Below, piece after piece: positions 1 through 7,417 of a stretch of 26,865 nt of DNA; the stretch's first letter is position 1; each line of letters opens with the position of its first letter. Below the pieces are notes generated by a model. The model made no database searches. It was not told where the DNA came from and worked only from the letters and a program-made list of their open reading frames with translations. The translations under genes were made by a program, and so were the position numbers. This stretch comes from CAYZJV01 sp964616275. GTDB taxonomy: Bacteria; Spirochaetota; Spirochaetia; Sphaerochaetales; Sphaerochaetaceae. Location of the stretch: assembly GCA_964616275.1 (NCBI GenBank), contig CAZTUL010000030.1, positions 1 through 26,865 of the forward strand, written 5' to 3'.

Positions 1-24
1 GGGAGAGTAGGTAGCTGCCGGGCC
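1..24 (+). rRNA. rrf: 5S ribosomal RNA, 3' end only
   Basis: The first 21 bases are identical to bases 192–212, the 3' part of the complete 5S gene downstream. The next three bases (GCC) differ from those in the second copy (ATT), so this copy has its own terminal helix, whose 5' strand lies left of the window. It is probably the last gene of an rRNA operon. A T-rich stretch follows, and CCC/GGG arms around 47–59 followed by TTTTT may be a weak terminator. Confidence 0.85.
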
Positions 25-100
25 TTTTTCTTTTCTTTTGTCGATCCCATTTCATAGGGTTTTTCAGCGTAATGGTACGTGAGAATCACTATAAAATGTT

Positions 101-215
101 AATCCGGTAATCATAGTAGAAATGTTATACCCGTTCCCATCCCGAACACGGAAGTCAAGCCCTCTCACGCCAATGGTACTGCGTTCGTCGCGGGAGAGTA
201 GGTAGCTGCCGGATT
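101..215 (+). rRNA. rrf: 5S ribosomal RNA (complete, second tandem copy)
   Basis: This is the 5S component of the large ribosomal subunit. The universally conserved core is visible around 130–160 (CCCATCCCGAACACGG and GAAGTCAAGCCC), followed by the 3' GGGAGAGTAGGT element. The ends AATCCGG (101–107) and CCGGATT (209–215) pair perfectly as the terminal helix, giving about 115 nt. It lies 76 nt after the previous 5S end. A TATAAA at 90–95 could be its own -10 element, but I see no matching -35, so co-transcription with the upstream copy is equally possible. A T-rich run follows from 214 and may help end transcription. Confidence 0.93.
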
Positions 216-281
216 TTATTTTTTTATTAATGTAAAAATATACAAAAAACTGTATACTCCCCGAAAATTCATGCATTCAGC

Positions 282-310
282 TTGAAGAACATGCTCTATT
301 CTTTTATGAT
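282..310 (+). promoter_or_regulatory. Candidate sigma-70 promoter of metNIQ
   Basis: TTGAAG (282–287) and TATGAT (305–310) are separated by 17 bp, close to consensus. Transcription would begin near 317, giving a leader of only about 38 nt, too short for a SAM riboswitch or T-box. A Shine-Dalgarno AAGGGG at 340–345 precedes the metN ATG at 355. Confidence 0.55.
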
Positions 311-354
311 GTGGTACGTTTCTGATTATATGCAAGGACAAGGGGTCATTATTC

Positions 355-1377
355 ATGAGAATTTCCATGAGGCAGTTACATCGTTCGTACGGTACTATAC
401 GTGCTGTACACGACATCAGTCTCGATATTCCATCAAACACGATTTACGGCATTATTGGTAAAAGTGGTGCTGGTAAGTCGACTCTTGTACGTCTTATCAG
501 TCTACTTGAACGACCAAATAGCGGACAAATCTTTTACGACGATAAAAGAGTAGACAATCTTCCTAAGCATGAACTCATTACGCAAAGAAGAAAGATTGGT
601 ATGATTTTTCAGAATTTTAATCTTTTTTCCTCGCGTAATGCGGCACAGAATATTGCTTATCCTCTGGAAATTTCTGGTATTCAGAAGCATGAAATAGATA
701 AACGAGTAGCTGAATTATTGGAATTGGTAGGGTTGACTGGTCGTGGGAATGCACCAATAAGTACCCTTTCAGGAGGGCAGAAGCAACGAGTAGCAATAGC
801 GAGAGCTCTCGCAAATCATCCCGATATTTTATTCTGTGATGAAGCAACAAGTGCCTTGGATCCGCAGACTACCCACTCAATTCTCTCGCTGCTAAGTGAT
901 CTTCAGAAGAATTTAAACCTTTCTGTCGTAATGATAACTCATCAGATGGAAGTTGTTCGTGATGCTTGTGTCCATGTTGCAGTTTTGGATGATGGTGAGG
1001 TTGTAGAACAAGGAAAAGTCATTGAGGTGTTCGCAGCTCCTGAATCTTCAACAACGAAAGATTTTCTAGCACATCTTGCTCCGCTTGTTGAACCCGACGA
1101 GGTAAAGCGGGATGATATGGTGCGGTGGTCTGATGAGGGAGGAAGATTCACCCTTCGTTTTAGAGGTTCACTCACTGGTGAGCCGGTGCTTAGTCGAATA
1201 CAAAAGCGTTATGAAGTAGAGATAAATATACGTGCAGGTGGTGTACAGCGAGTGTCTGGTGAAGATGTCGGGACTCTTATCTGTGATATTATCGGAGAAC
1301 CTGATGAGGTTGATAAAGCAGTTGCCGCACTGCAGCTTTCGGGTATCCTCGTTGAAGAGGAGGAACAAAAGAGATGA
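355..1377 (+). CDS. metN: Methionine ABC transporter ATP-binding protein MetN
   Basis: This is the ATPase of a methionine-type importer; it hydrolyses ATP at the cytoplasmic face to drive uptake through MetI. The 340-residue length is typical of MetN. Visible motifs are Walker A GKSGAGKST (residues 35–43), the ABC signature LSGGQ (138–142), Walker B ending in D162–E163, and the H-loop ITHQ. After about residue 260 a separate C-terminal segment fits the NIL domain, which in MetN senses methionine and inhibits the transporter. The ATG at 355 has a good ribosome binding site nine bases upstream. The stop overlaps the metI start in an ATGA, which implies translational coupling. The family specificity is methionine; other D/L-amino acids or related substrates cannot be excluded from sequence. 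Confidence 0.93.
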   Translation: MRISMRQLHRSYGTIRAVHDISLDIPSNTIYGIIGKSGAGKSTLVRLISLLERPNSGQIFYDDKRVDNLPKHELITQRRKIGMIFQNFNLFSSRNAAQNIAYPLEISGIQKHEIDKRVAELLELVGLTGRGNAPISTLSGGQKQRVAIARALANHPDILFCDEATSALDPQTTHSILSLLSDLQKNLNLSVVMITHQMEVVRDACVHVAVLDDGEVVEQGKVIEVFAAPESSTTKDFLAHLAPLVEPDEVKRDDMVRWSDEGGRFTLRFRGSLTGEPVLSRIQKRYEVEINIRAGGVQRVSGEDVGTLICDIIGEPDEVDKAVAALQLSGILVEEEEQKR

Positions 1378-2036
1378 ATATGCTTTTCTCATTAGTGTGG
1401 ACAGCAACTGCGGAGACTCTTGTCATGGTCTTTGCTGCTGCGTTTTTTTCTCTTCTCCTCGGCCTGCCACTCGGTATACTTCTTTGTATAACTGGGCCAG
1501 AATCTCAGGGGGGGATAATTCCCAAGCCGGTGTTGAATAATGTACTGAGCCGAATTGTGAATATTCTACGATCGTTTCCCTTTATAATATTAATGATTTT
1601 GCTGTTTCCTCTCTCTCGTATCATTGTTGGTACAAGTATTGGAACAACAGCAACGATTGTTCCTTTATCAATCGCTGCTGCACCTTTCGTTGCACGTATC
1701 ATAGAGACAGCAATAAAGGAGGTGGATCCGGGGGTCATTCAGGCTGCCCGTGCCATGGGCTCCACCACCATGCAGATTATTCGAAAAGTGCTGATTCCAG
1801 AAGCGATGCCTTCGTTGGTTTCTGGAATTACTCTAACCATTATCAATCTGATTGGGTATTCGGCAATGGCTGGAGCTATCGGAGGAGGTGGGCTTGGAGA
1901 TCTCGCAATTCGGTACGGTTATCAACGCTTCAGACCAGACGTTATGTTGGTGTCAGTTATCGTAATCCTAGTGTTAGTCGAAGTTGTTCAGGTAATCGGA
2001 AATAAAGTTAGTGCTCGCATGATGGCGAGACGTTAA
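1374..2036 (+). CDS. metI: Methionine ABC transporter permease MetI
   Basis: This inner-membrane permease forms the translocation channel. It has 220 residues, rich in hydrophobic segments (about five membrane spans). The cytoplasmic coupling loop is the typical EAA motif: AARAMGSTTMQIIRKVLIPEA, followed by the conserved glycine-rich GAIGGGGLG. Its ATG overlaps the metN TGA by four bases. Oddity: a run of seven G at 1508–1514 lies in the coding sequence (Gln-Gly-Gly). The reading frame is intact here. Confidence 0.93.
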   Translation: MNMLFSLVWTATAETLVMVFAAAFFSLLLGLPLGILLCITGPESQGGIIPKPVLNNVLSRIVNILRSFPFIILMILLFPLSRIIVGTSIGTTATIVPLSIAAAPFVARIIETAIKEVDPGVIQAARAMGSTTMQIIRKVLIPEAMPSLVSGITLTIINLIGYSAMAGAIGGGGLGDLAIRYGYQRFRPDVMLVSVIVILVLVEVVQVIGNKVSARMMARR

Positions 2037-2083
2037 ATATTAGATATATTCAGTCTACTGAATACACATAAAAGGAGAATTTT

Positions 2084-2881
2084 ATGAAAAAGATTGTTGC
2101 TATAGTATCTCTACTCTTAATAAGTGCCGTGCTGTTTGCTGCTGGCGGTAAAGAGAGTGTGAATACGCTTTCTGTAGGAGCTACACCGGAGCCACATGCT
2201 GCAATGCTGAATCTTGTGGTTGATGATTTAGCTGCAGAAGGGATTACGTTAAAGGTGATTGAGTTCACCGACTATGTCACTCCGAACAAGGCTTTGGAAG
2301 ATGGCCAAATTGATGCGAACTTCTTCCAGCACATTCCTTATCTTGAATCATTCAATCAAGAGCAGGGGTATCACTTAGTGAATGCTGGCGGTATACATAT
2401 TGAACCAATTGCCCTCTATTCAAGAAAGCATGCAAGTCTGGATAGTCTTCCTGCTGGAGCATCCATCGCGATTCCTAATGATCCTACAAATGGCGGACGA
2501 GCACTTCTGCTCCTTCAAACCGCTGGATTAATAGAGCTGAAAGAGGATGCTGGAATTGCAGCAACACCATACGATGTCGTCACAAATTCAAAAAATCTGA
2601 AATTCCGTGAAATTGAAGCTGCATCGCTTCCCCGTGTTCTTGATGATGTAGATGCCGCAGTAATCAACGGAAACTACGCCATTGCCGCTGGTCTTACAGC
2701 AAATAAGGATGGCTTAGCAGTTGAAGGTGCAGACTCTCCATATGTGAATATTGTTGCTGTAAAAGAGGGAAGTCAGAATGATCCCGCAATTAAGGCACTG
2801 GTAAAAGCATTGCAGAGTAAAGAAATCAGAGATTATGTTGCTGCTACCTATCCCGATGGAGATGTGATTGTAGTTTTCTAA
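2084..2881 (+). CDS. metQ: Methionine ABC transporter substrate-binding protein MetQ (NlpA family)
   Basis: This periplasmic receptor delivers substrate to MetNI. It has 265 residues and matches NlpA/MetQ: VGATPEPHA near the mature N-terminus, ANFFQHIPYL, PNDPTNGGRALLLLQ and EIEAASLPRVLDDVDAAVINGNYA. The N-terminus is a signal peptide (KK, then a hydrophobic core). The expected lipobox cysteine is absent: the site reads LFAA-GGKES, with Ala20 (codon 2141–2143) where the lipidated Cys would be. The sequence therefore predicts signal peptidase I cleavage and a soluble periplasmic protein. A Shine-Dalgarno AAAGGAGAA precedes the ATG. It lies 47 bp after metI and completes the operon. Confidence 0.93.
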   Translation: MKKIVAIVSLLLISAVLFAAGGKESVNTLSVGATPEPHAAMLNLVVDDLAAEGITLKVIEFTDYVTPNKALEDGQIDANFFQHIPYLESFNQEQGYHLVNAGGIHIEPIALYSRKHASLDSLPAGASIAIPNDPTNGGRALLLLQTAGLIELKEDAGIAATPYDVVTNSKNLKFREIEAASLPRVLDDVDAAVINGNYAIAAGLTANKDGLAVEGADSPYVNIVAVKEGSQNDPAIKALVKALQSKEIRDYVAATYPDGDVIVVF

Positions 2882-2938
2882 AGGCATGGGGTTACACCGC
2901 CTTATGTATCGTAGTATGATGCCGATAGGAGCAGATTC

Positions 2939-4141
2939 ATGACAACCATGGGAGCCATCCTTATCGGCATTGTTGCAATGATACTCATATCCATGATTAC
3001 GCTCATTACAGTGAATATAGGATTGGGGAGGTTGCAGAAACGAGTTTCTGAAACCCTCCAGTCCTCTCGAAATGAGTCGATTACCATGCTCACAAACATT
3101 GCTTCTCTCACCCAGAATCAGTTGGAACGGGTGGATAGCCGAACAGAAGCTTCAGGTGAAAAGACTGAACGACAATTATTAGCTCTGCGTGAATCTATAG
3201 ACACGAAACTTGAGATTATTAGAGGTGATAACGAAAAGAAGCTTGAGCAGATGCGACAAACCGTGGATGAGAAACTTCACGATACATTAGAACGGAGACT
3301 TGGAGAATCATTTAAACTGGTTAGTGAGCAGCTCACCGTGGTAAATAAAGGCCTTGGTGAAATGCAGACACTTGCAGATGGTGTTGGCGATCTCAAGCGG
3401 GTACTGACTAATGTGAAGTCACGAGGCATGATGGGAGAATATCAGCTCCATGCGATTCTGCAGGACGTGATGGCTCCTGACCAATACGCTGAGAATGTGA
3501 TCACGAAACAAGGCTCAACTGATCGAGTCGAGTTTGCAATCCGTCTTCCAGGGCCACAAGAATCTGGTTCCCGGGCAGATGGAGTCTGGTTACCAATTGA
3601 TGCAAAATTTCCTAAAGAGGATTATGAGCGACTTGTGGATGCTCAACAGAAGGGTGATGCAGATGCCGCTGAGGCTGCACGAAAAGCATTGCGTATTCGG
3701 TTGCGTGCTGAAGCAAAGGATATTGCGGCTAAATACATTGATCCTCCGGCTACTACCGATTTTGCGGTACTGTTTCTCCCTCTGGAAGGTTTGTACGCTG
3801 AGGTCTTACATACAGCAGGACTTGTAGATGATTTACAAAGAATCTACCGTGTCATAGTAGCCGGTCCGACTACCCTTACAGCACTCTTGAATAGTTTACA
3901 GATGGGATTTCGAACACTTGCAATTCAAAAGAGATCAAGTGAAGTATGGCAGATTCTTGGCAGTGTAAAGACTGAATTTCAACGGTTTGGTGACTTATTG
4001 GAGAAAACCAAAAAGAAAATTGATCAAGCTTCAGGTGATCTGGATCAGGCATACCGAAAGACGGAGAAAATACAAAAAAAACTGGTTTCGGTGGAGTTTT
4101 CCCCTTCCATCGAAGCGGACGAAATAGAGGAGGAGACTTAA
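2939..4141 (+). CDS. rmuC: RmuC-family DNA recombination protein
   Basis: This is a predicted nuclease-fold protein; in E. coli RmuC limits rearrangements at inverted repeats, and the biochemical activity remains poorly defined. The protein has 400 residues: one N-terminal membrane segment (about residues 6–25), a long polar coiled-coil region (about 30–135), then the conserved RmuC domain with LTNVKSRGMMGEYQLHAILQ, RADGVWLPIDAKFPKEDYERL, DFAVLFLPLEGLYAE and VIVAGPTTLTALLNSLQMGFR. The start has AGGAG at 2927–2931. It lies 57 bp after metQ and only 2 bp before the carbamoyltransferase gene, so it is probably cotranscribed with the latter. I see no obvious terminator after metQ. Confidence 0.9.
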   Translation: MTTMGAILIGIVAMILISMITLITVNIGLGRLQKRVSETLQSSRNESITMLTNIASLTQNQLERVDSRTEASGEKTERQLLALRESIDTKLEIIRGDNEKKLEQMRQTVDEKLHDTLERRLGESFKLVSEQLTVVNKGLGEMQTLADGVGDLKRVLTNVKSRGMMGEYQLHAILQDVMAPDQYAENVITKQGSTDRVEFAIRLPGPQESGSRADGVWLPIDAKFPKEDYERLVDAQQKGDADAAEAARKALRIRLRAEAKDIAAKYIDPPATTDFAVLFLPLEGLYAEVLHTAGLVDDLQRIYRVIVAGPTTLTALLNSLQMGFRTLAIQKRSSEVWQILGSVKTEFQRFGDLLEKTKKKIDQASGDLDQAYRKTEKIQKKLVSVEFSPSIEADEIEEET

Positions 4142-4143
4142 CC

Positions 4144-5142
4144 ATGAATATGAAAGGACGAAGCTTTCTTACCCTGAAAGATTTTACAGCTGAGGAAATC
4201 CTGTATCTGTTGGAGTTATCTGACACATTGAAGAAAAAAAAGAAATCAGGGAAACGAGACCCTCTTCTTGCAGGGAAAAATATCGTACTCTTATTCGATA
4301 AGCCTTCCACACGAACACGCTGTGCATTCGAGGTAGCCGCCTTTGATGAAGGTGCATCGGTTACATTCTTAACGAATAGCCAGATGGGAAAAAAAGAATC
4401 TATTGAAGATACAGCACGGGTACTTGGTCGATATTATGACGGCATGCAATATCGTGGAAGTAGTCAAGAATTAGTTGAAAATCTTGCTGCTTATTCAGGA
4501 ATTCCTGTTTGGAATGGACTTACCGATGTGGATCATCCTACACAGGTACTTGCTGATTTCATGACAGCTCGGGAACACCTTCAGAAGCCTCTGAATGAGA
4601 TGAAATTTGTGTATGTTGGAGATGGAAGAAACAATATGTCGAATGCACTTATGATTGGTGCTGCAAAAGTCGGCATGAATTATGTTGTTGCATCACCTCA
4701 GGAGCTTTCTCCTTCACAGGAGCTTATTGACTCACTTGCTTCAGACAGAGAACAGTCGGGGGGTACATTCTCCTTTGAAACAGACCCATTTGCCGCTGTG
4801 AAAGGAGCAGATATCCTGTATACCGATGTGTGGGTTTCTATGGGTGAAGAAGATAAAATGTCGAGTAGAATCGCCCTCCTTCAACCATACCGTGTAACAA
4901 TGGCTCTAGTGCAAGCTGCTGAAAATCCGAATCTCATATTTGAGCATTGTCTTCCTGCATTCCATGATTTGGAAACAAGTATTGGAAAAGATGTGTTTGA
5001 GAAATTTGGACTCAGAGAGATGGAGGTTACCGATGAGGTTTTCCGAAGCTCCTTTTCTGTTGTCTTCGACGAAGCTGAAAATCGTATGCATACTATTAAG
5101 GCTGTAATGGTTGCCACTATGAGCGATACACATTACGAGTAG
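4144..5142 (+). CDS. argF: Ornithine carbamoyltransferase
   Basis: It converts ornithine and carbamoyl phosphate to citrulline and phosphate in the cytoplasm (or the reverse in the arginine deiminase pathway). The 332 residues carry all family signatures: the carbamoyl-phosphate site STRTR (55–59), HPTQ (131–134), and the HCLP ornithine-site loop (268–271). The start lies 2 bp after the rmuC stop, with its GAGGAGGAG ribosome binding site inside the rmuC end. The length and the N-terminus resemble both anabolic ArgF and catabolic ArcB enzymes; no arcA, arcC, argG or argH is in the window, so the direction in vivo is unresolved. An eight-A run at 4234–4241 encodes part of a lysine tract. Confidence 0.92.
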   Translation: MNMKGRSFLTLKDFTAEEILYLLELSDTLKKKKKSGKRDPLLAGKNIVLLFDKPSTRTRCAFEVAAFDEGASVTFLTNSQMGKKESIEDTARVLGRYYDGMQYRGSSQELVENLAAYSGIPVWNGLTDVDHPTQVLADFMTAREHLQKPLNEMKFVYVGDGRNNMSNALMIGAAKVGMNYVVASPQELSPSQELIDSLASDREQSGGTFSFETDPFAAVKGADILYTDVWVSMGEEDKMSSRIALLQPYRVTMALVQAAENPNLIFEHCLPAFHDLETSIGKDVFEKFGLREMEVTDEVFRSSFSVVFDEAENRMHTIKAVMVATMSDTHYE

Positions 5143-5146
5143 ATTT

Positions 5147-6628
5147 TTACATATCTTCTCTGAGGGAATCTTGCTTAATGAGGGTGGTATAGAACTGTGC
5201 GGCCTTGCCAAGATTCTCCAGAGAAAATCTTTCATCAATATTATGCATTCTCTGTACTTCTTGTGTGTTCATCAGTGCTGGTGTAAACCGATATACATAA
5301 TCACTTACCAGTTCATACTGTAATGCGTCTGTTGCTCCCATCATCATGTAGGGAGTTGGAATTGCTTCTGGGAAAGTTCTGATAATCGCTTCAGAAATTG
5401 CCTGAAACGGCTCTGAATCGACCGAAGAGGGGCGAGACCTTTCTGACTCAGCAATTACTTCAATTTTAATATCCTTGTCTCGAATGATACGATGCATCCA
5501 GGCGGCAACCAGTTCGGTTGACTCTCCTGGAAGGAGCCGAACATTTACTGTGGCTTGTGCTGTGACTGGAATTACATTTGCAACATGACTACCCTCGGCC
5601 ATGGTTACCGCTATTGTTGACCTGATAAGTGAATTCATAGTGGGTGATGAACTGAAGATTGCCAGCACAATCGGTTTGAAGAGCCAGAGGTTGAGTAGAG
5701 GTAGAGCGAGTAGGAACGGTGCACTGCATCCGATTTTTGTCATGAGAAGACGGGTAGCTGAAGTAATTTGAGCAGGGGGTTTCTTCGATTCAATACGCCA
5801 AACAGCTCTGCCTAAAGATGCAAGTGCAGTAGGATTTTTTGGACTTGATGAATGCCCTCCCTCTTTATGACAGGAAAGTCTAATATTACTATTTCCCTTT
5901 TCAACTATGCCAATCACAGCCATGGGGTTTGAGACCTGAGGAATGAACCCCTGTGCGACCACACCGCCTTCATCGAGCACGAAGGCAAAGCGAATTCCTT
6001 TTTTCTGAAAGTATCGAGCTATTGTGTATGCTCCTTGTGTACCTCTCGTCTCTTCATCACATCCAAATGCTATATACCATGTTCGAACAGGAGTATAACG
6101 CTGTGTAATGAGCTCTTCTATCGCCTCACAGATAGCAATCAACTGTCCTTTTGCATCAAAACTTCCTCTTCCCCATACGTACCCGTCTGCGATTGTTCTG
6201 TCGAACGGTGGATAAGTCCATTGTCTTGAATCATCAGCAGGAACAACATCCTGGTGTGCCGTGAGTAATGCAGGTTCCAGTTTTTCCTGGGAGCCTCTCC
6301 AAACAAAGACTAAATTTCGAGGTTCTCCAACGTCTATACGTTCGAGTCTGGTGAAAAGAAGCGGATAGGTCTGAGCAAGGTATGTATGAAAAGCGAAAAA
6401 AAGCTGTTGATCCTTTGATTCATCAATACCGCGGGCAATAGTCGGAAACGAGACTGCTCCTGCTAGATGATTTCCTAGTTCATCTTTATAGGCATCATCG
6501 AATGAGGTCATTTGAGGTAGGTTCCTGGTGATTCGGTGTTTTCGTCTTACATATAACGTTCGTACGCAGGAAACAATACATAATAGAGTTACTAGTAAAC
6601 CAATGATTCCAAGGGCAATGTAAATCAA
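5147..6628 (-). CDS. Membrane-anchored M20 family metallopeptidase (carboxypeptidase S / PM20D1-like)
   Basis: This is a predicted zinc amidohydrolase that cleaves peptides or N-acyl amino acids; the substrate is unknown. It has 493 residues. Residues 1–22 form a membrane segment followed by a basic stretch (RRKHR), a probable membrane anchor. Zinc and catalytic positions are visible: TAHQDVVP (His125, Asp127), GSFDAKGQ (bridging Asp158), CDEETRG (Glu192/Glu193), VLDEGG, GGHSSSP, and the C-terminal HNIDERFS. The WxYPPFDRTIADGYVWGRGS block is characteristic of the CPS1/PM20D1 branch. The start is TTG at 6628, with AGGAG about ten bases upstream; the next Met (residue 40) would remove the anchor. 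It is convergent with the carbamoyltransferase (4-bp gap) and divergent from the TetR gene. Confidence 0.85.
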   Translation of the reverse strand: MIYIALGIIGLLVTLLCIVSCVRTLYVRRKHRITRNLPQMTSFDDAYKDELGNHLAGAVSFPTIARGIDESKDQQLFFAFHTYLAQTYPLLFTRLERIDVGEPRNLVFVWRGSQEKLEPALLTAHQDVVPADDSRQWTYPPFDRTIADGYVWGRGSFDAKGQLIAICEAIEELITQRYTPVRTWYIAFGCDEETRGTQGAYTIARYFQKKGIRFAFVLDEGGVVAQGFIPQVSNPMAVIGIVEKGNSNIRLSCHKEGGHSSSPKNPTALASLGRAVWRIESKKPPAQITSATRLLMTKIGCSAPFLLALPLLNLWLFKPIVLAIFSSSPTMNSLIRSTIAVTMAEGSHVANVIPVTAQATVNVRLLPGESTELVAAWMHRIIRDKDIKIEVIAESERSRPSSVDSEPFQAISEAIIRTFPEAIPTPYMMMGATDALQYELVSDYVYRFTPALMNTQEVQRMHNIDERFSLENLGKAAQFYTTLIKQDSLREDM

Positions 6629-6725
6629 GCCTTTCTTTCTCCTACATCTTTTTCGTGGTGTCTTTTACAAAAACATGCTATAGTGTATCACAAGAATTTA
6701 CTAATAGAGTAGCAGGATTGTCGGA

Positions 6726-7343
6726 ATGCCAAAGAAAATCGATCATGAGGAACGAAAAGAGAAGATACTGCAAACTGCGTTGAAGGTCTTCGCTCGTGAA
6801 GGGTATCGTGATTCCAATCTCTCACTTATTGCCGTAGAGTGTGGTATTTCTCGACCTACAATCTATCAATATTTTAAAGATAAAGAACAAATTTATTATT
6901 ATGCCGTTAAACTTGTTACGGGAAGAATGTTCACGAAATATGCTGATTATGCATGGACCACTTCCGATAAGGTAATTCAGAGAATTCTCAATATCTGTAA
7001 TGACATCATAGAAATTTCAACTCATCATAGAGGCGAGCTAACATCACTTATGGATGTTATGCTTCAATTGAAGAAAGAAGGGACCGATTTTTCCGATATT
7101 ATCTTCAGAAGAACCGCAAAGTTGCACATCCTCTTTAAGCGTCTTCTGCGGCTAGGTATTGCTGCTGGTGATGTTGTAGAGTGTGATATTAATCGGATTA
7201 CTCAGCATCTTGTTATTCTTCTCGAATCGTTCTGCTTTCAGTTGGCATTCCTCGATGCTTTTGATGTTGCAGGTGCAAAGGAATTGGTGAGTAACTACCT
7301 CGAATTGCTCCGTCCTATCCAGGATCAAAGATTTATTCGCTAG
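6726..7343 (+). CDS. TetR/AcrR-family transcriptional regulator
   Basis: This is a DNA-binding repressor-type protein of 205 residues. The N-terminal TetR domain is clear: RKEKILQTALKVFAREGY, then a helix-turn-helix (LIAVECGISRPTIYQYFKDKEQIY, about residues 34–57). The C-terminal helical ligand and dimerisation region is not specific enough to predict an effector. It is divergent from the M20 peptidase with 97 bp between starts, a usual arrangement for a local target, and 74 bp upstream of clpB, whose promoter region contains an inverted repeat. Either could be its target; I saw no clear palindrome in the 6629–6725 spacer. The start has AGGA about nine bases upstream. Confidence 0.88.
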   Translation: MPKKIDHEERKEKILQTALKVFAREGYRDSNLSLIAVECGISRPTIYQYFKDKEQIYYYAVKLVTGRMFTKYADYAWTTSDKVIQRILNICNDIIEISTHHRGELTSLMDVMLQLKKEGTDFSDIIFRRTAKLHILFKRLLRLGIAAGDVVECDINRITQHLVILLESFCFQLAFLDAFDVAGAKELVSNYLELLRPIQDQRFIR

Positions 7344-7352
7344 TATCTCTCG

Positions 7353-7381
7353 TTGCCGTTGATAGTCTCTCTCAGTATATT
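7353..7381 (+). promoter_or_regulatory. Candidate sigma-70 promoter of clpB
   Basis: TTGCCG (7353–7358) and TATATT (7376–7381) are separated by 17 bp. Transcription would start near 7388, about 30 nt before the clpB ATG. The -10 element overlaps the left arm of the inverted repeat (7369–7378). Confidence 0.5.
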
Positions 7382-7410
7382 CTGTGTGGATGTACCTACA
7401 ATACTGAGAG
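7369..7410 (+). promoter_or_regulatory. Perfect 10-bp inverted repeat before clpB (operator or RNA hairpin)
   Basis: CTCTCAGTAT (7369–7378) and ATACTGAGAG (7401–7410) are exact reverse complements, 22 bp apart. The left arm overlaps the candidate -10 and the right arm runs into the GAGAGGTAGG ribosome binding region of clpB (ATG 7418). It is not the HrcA/CIRCE element. If transcription starts near 7388 only the right arm is transcribed, which favours an operator; an upstream start would allow an RNA hairpin that hides the ribosome binding site. Confidence 0.6.
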
Positions 7411-7417
7411 GTAGGAT

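Noticed and set aside
216..354. SAM riboswitch or T-box before metN
   Set aside because: The predicted leader is only about 38 nt and no S-box or T-box consensus is present.
64..440. Minus-strand open frames over the 5S gene and metN start
   Set aside because: They overlap a structural RNA and a conserved gene and have no protein signature.
7344..7417. HrcA/CIRCE element at clpB
   Set aside because: The inverted repeat has different arms and a 22-bp spacer; CIRCE has TTAGCACTC/GAGTGCTAA with nine bases between.
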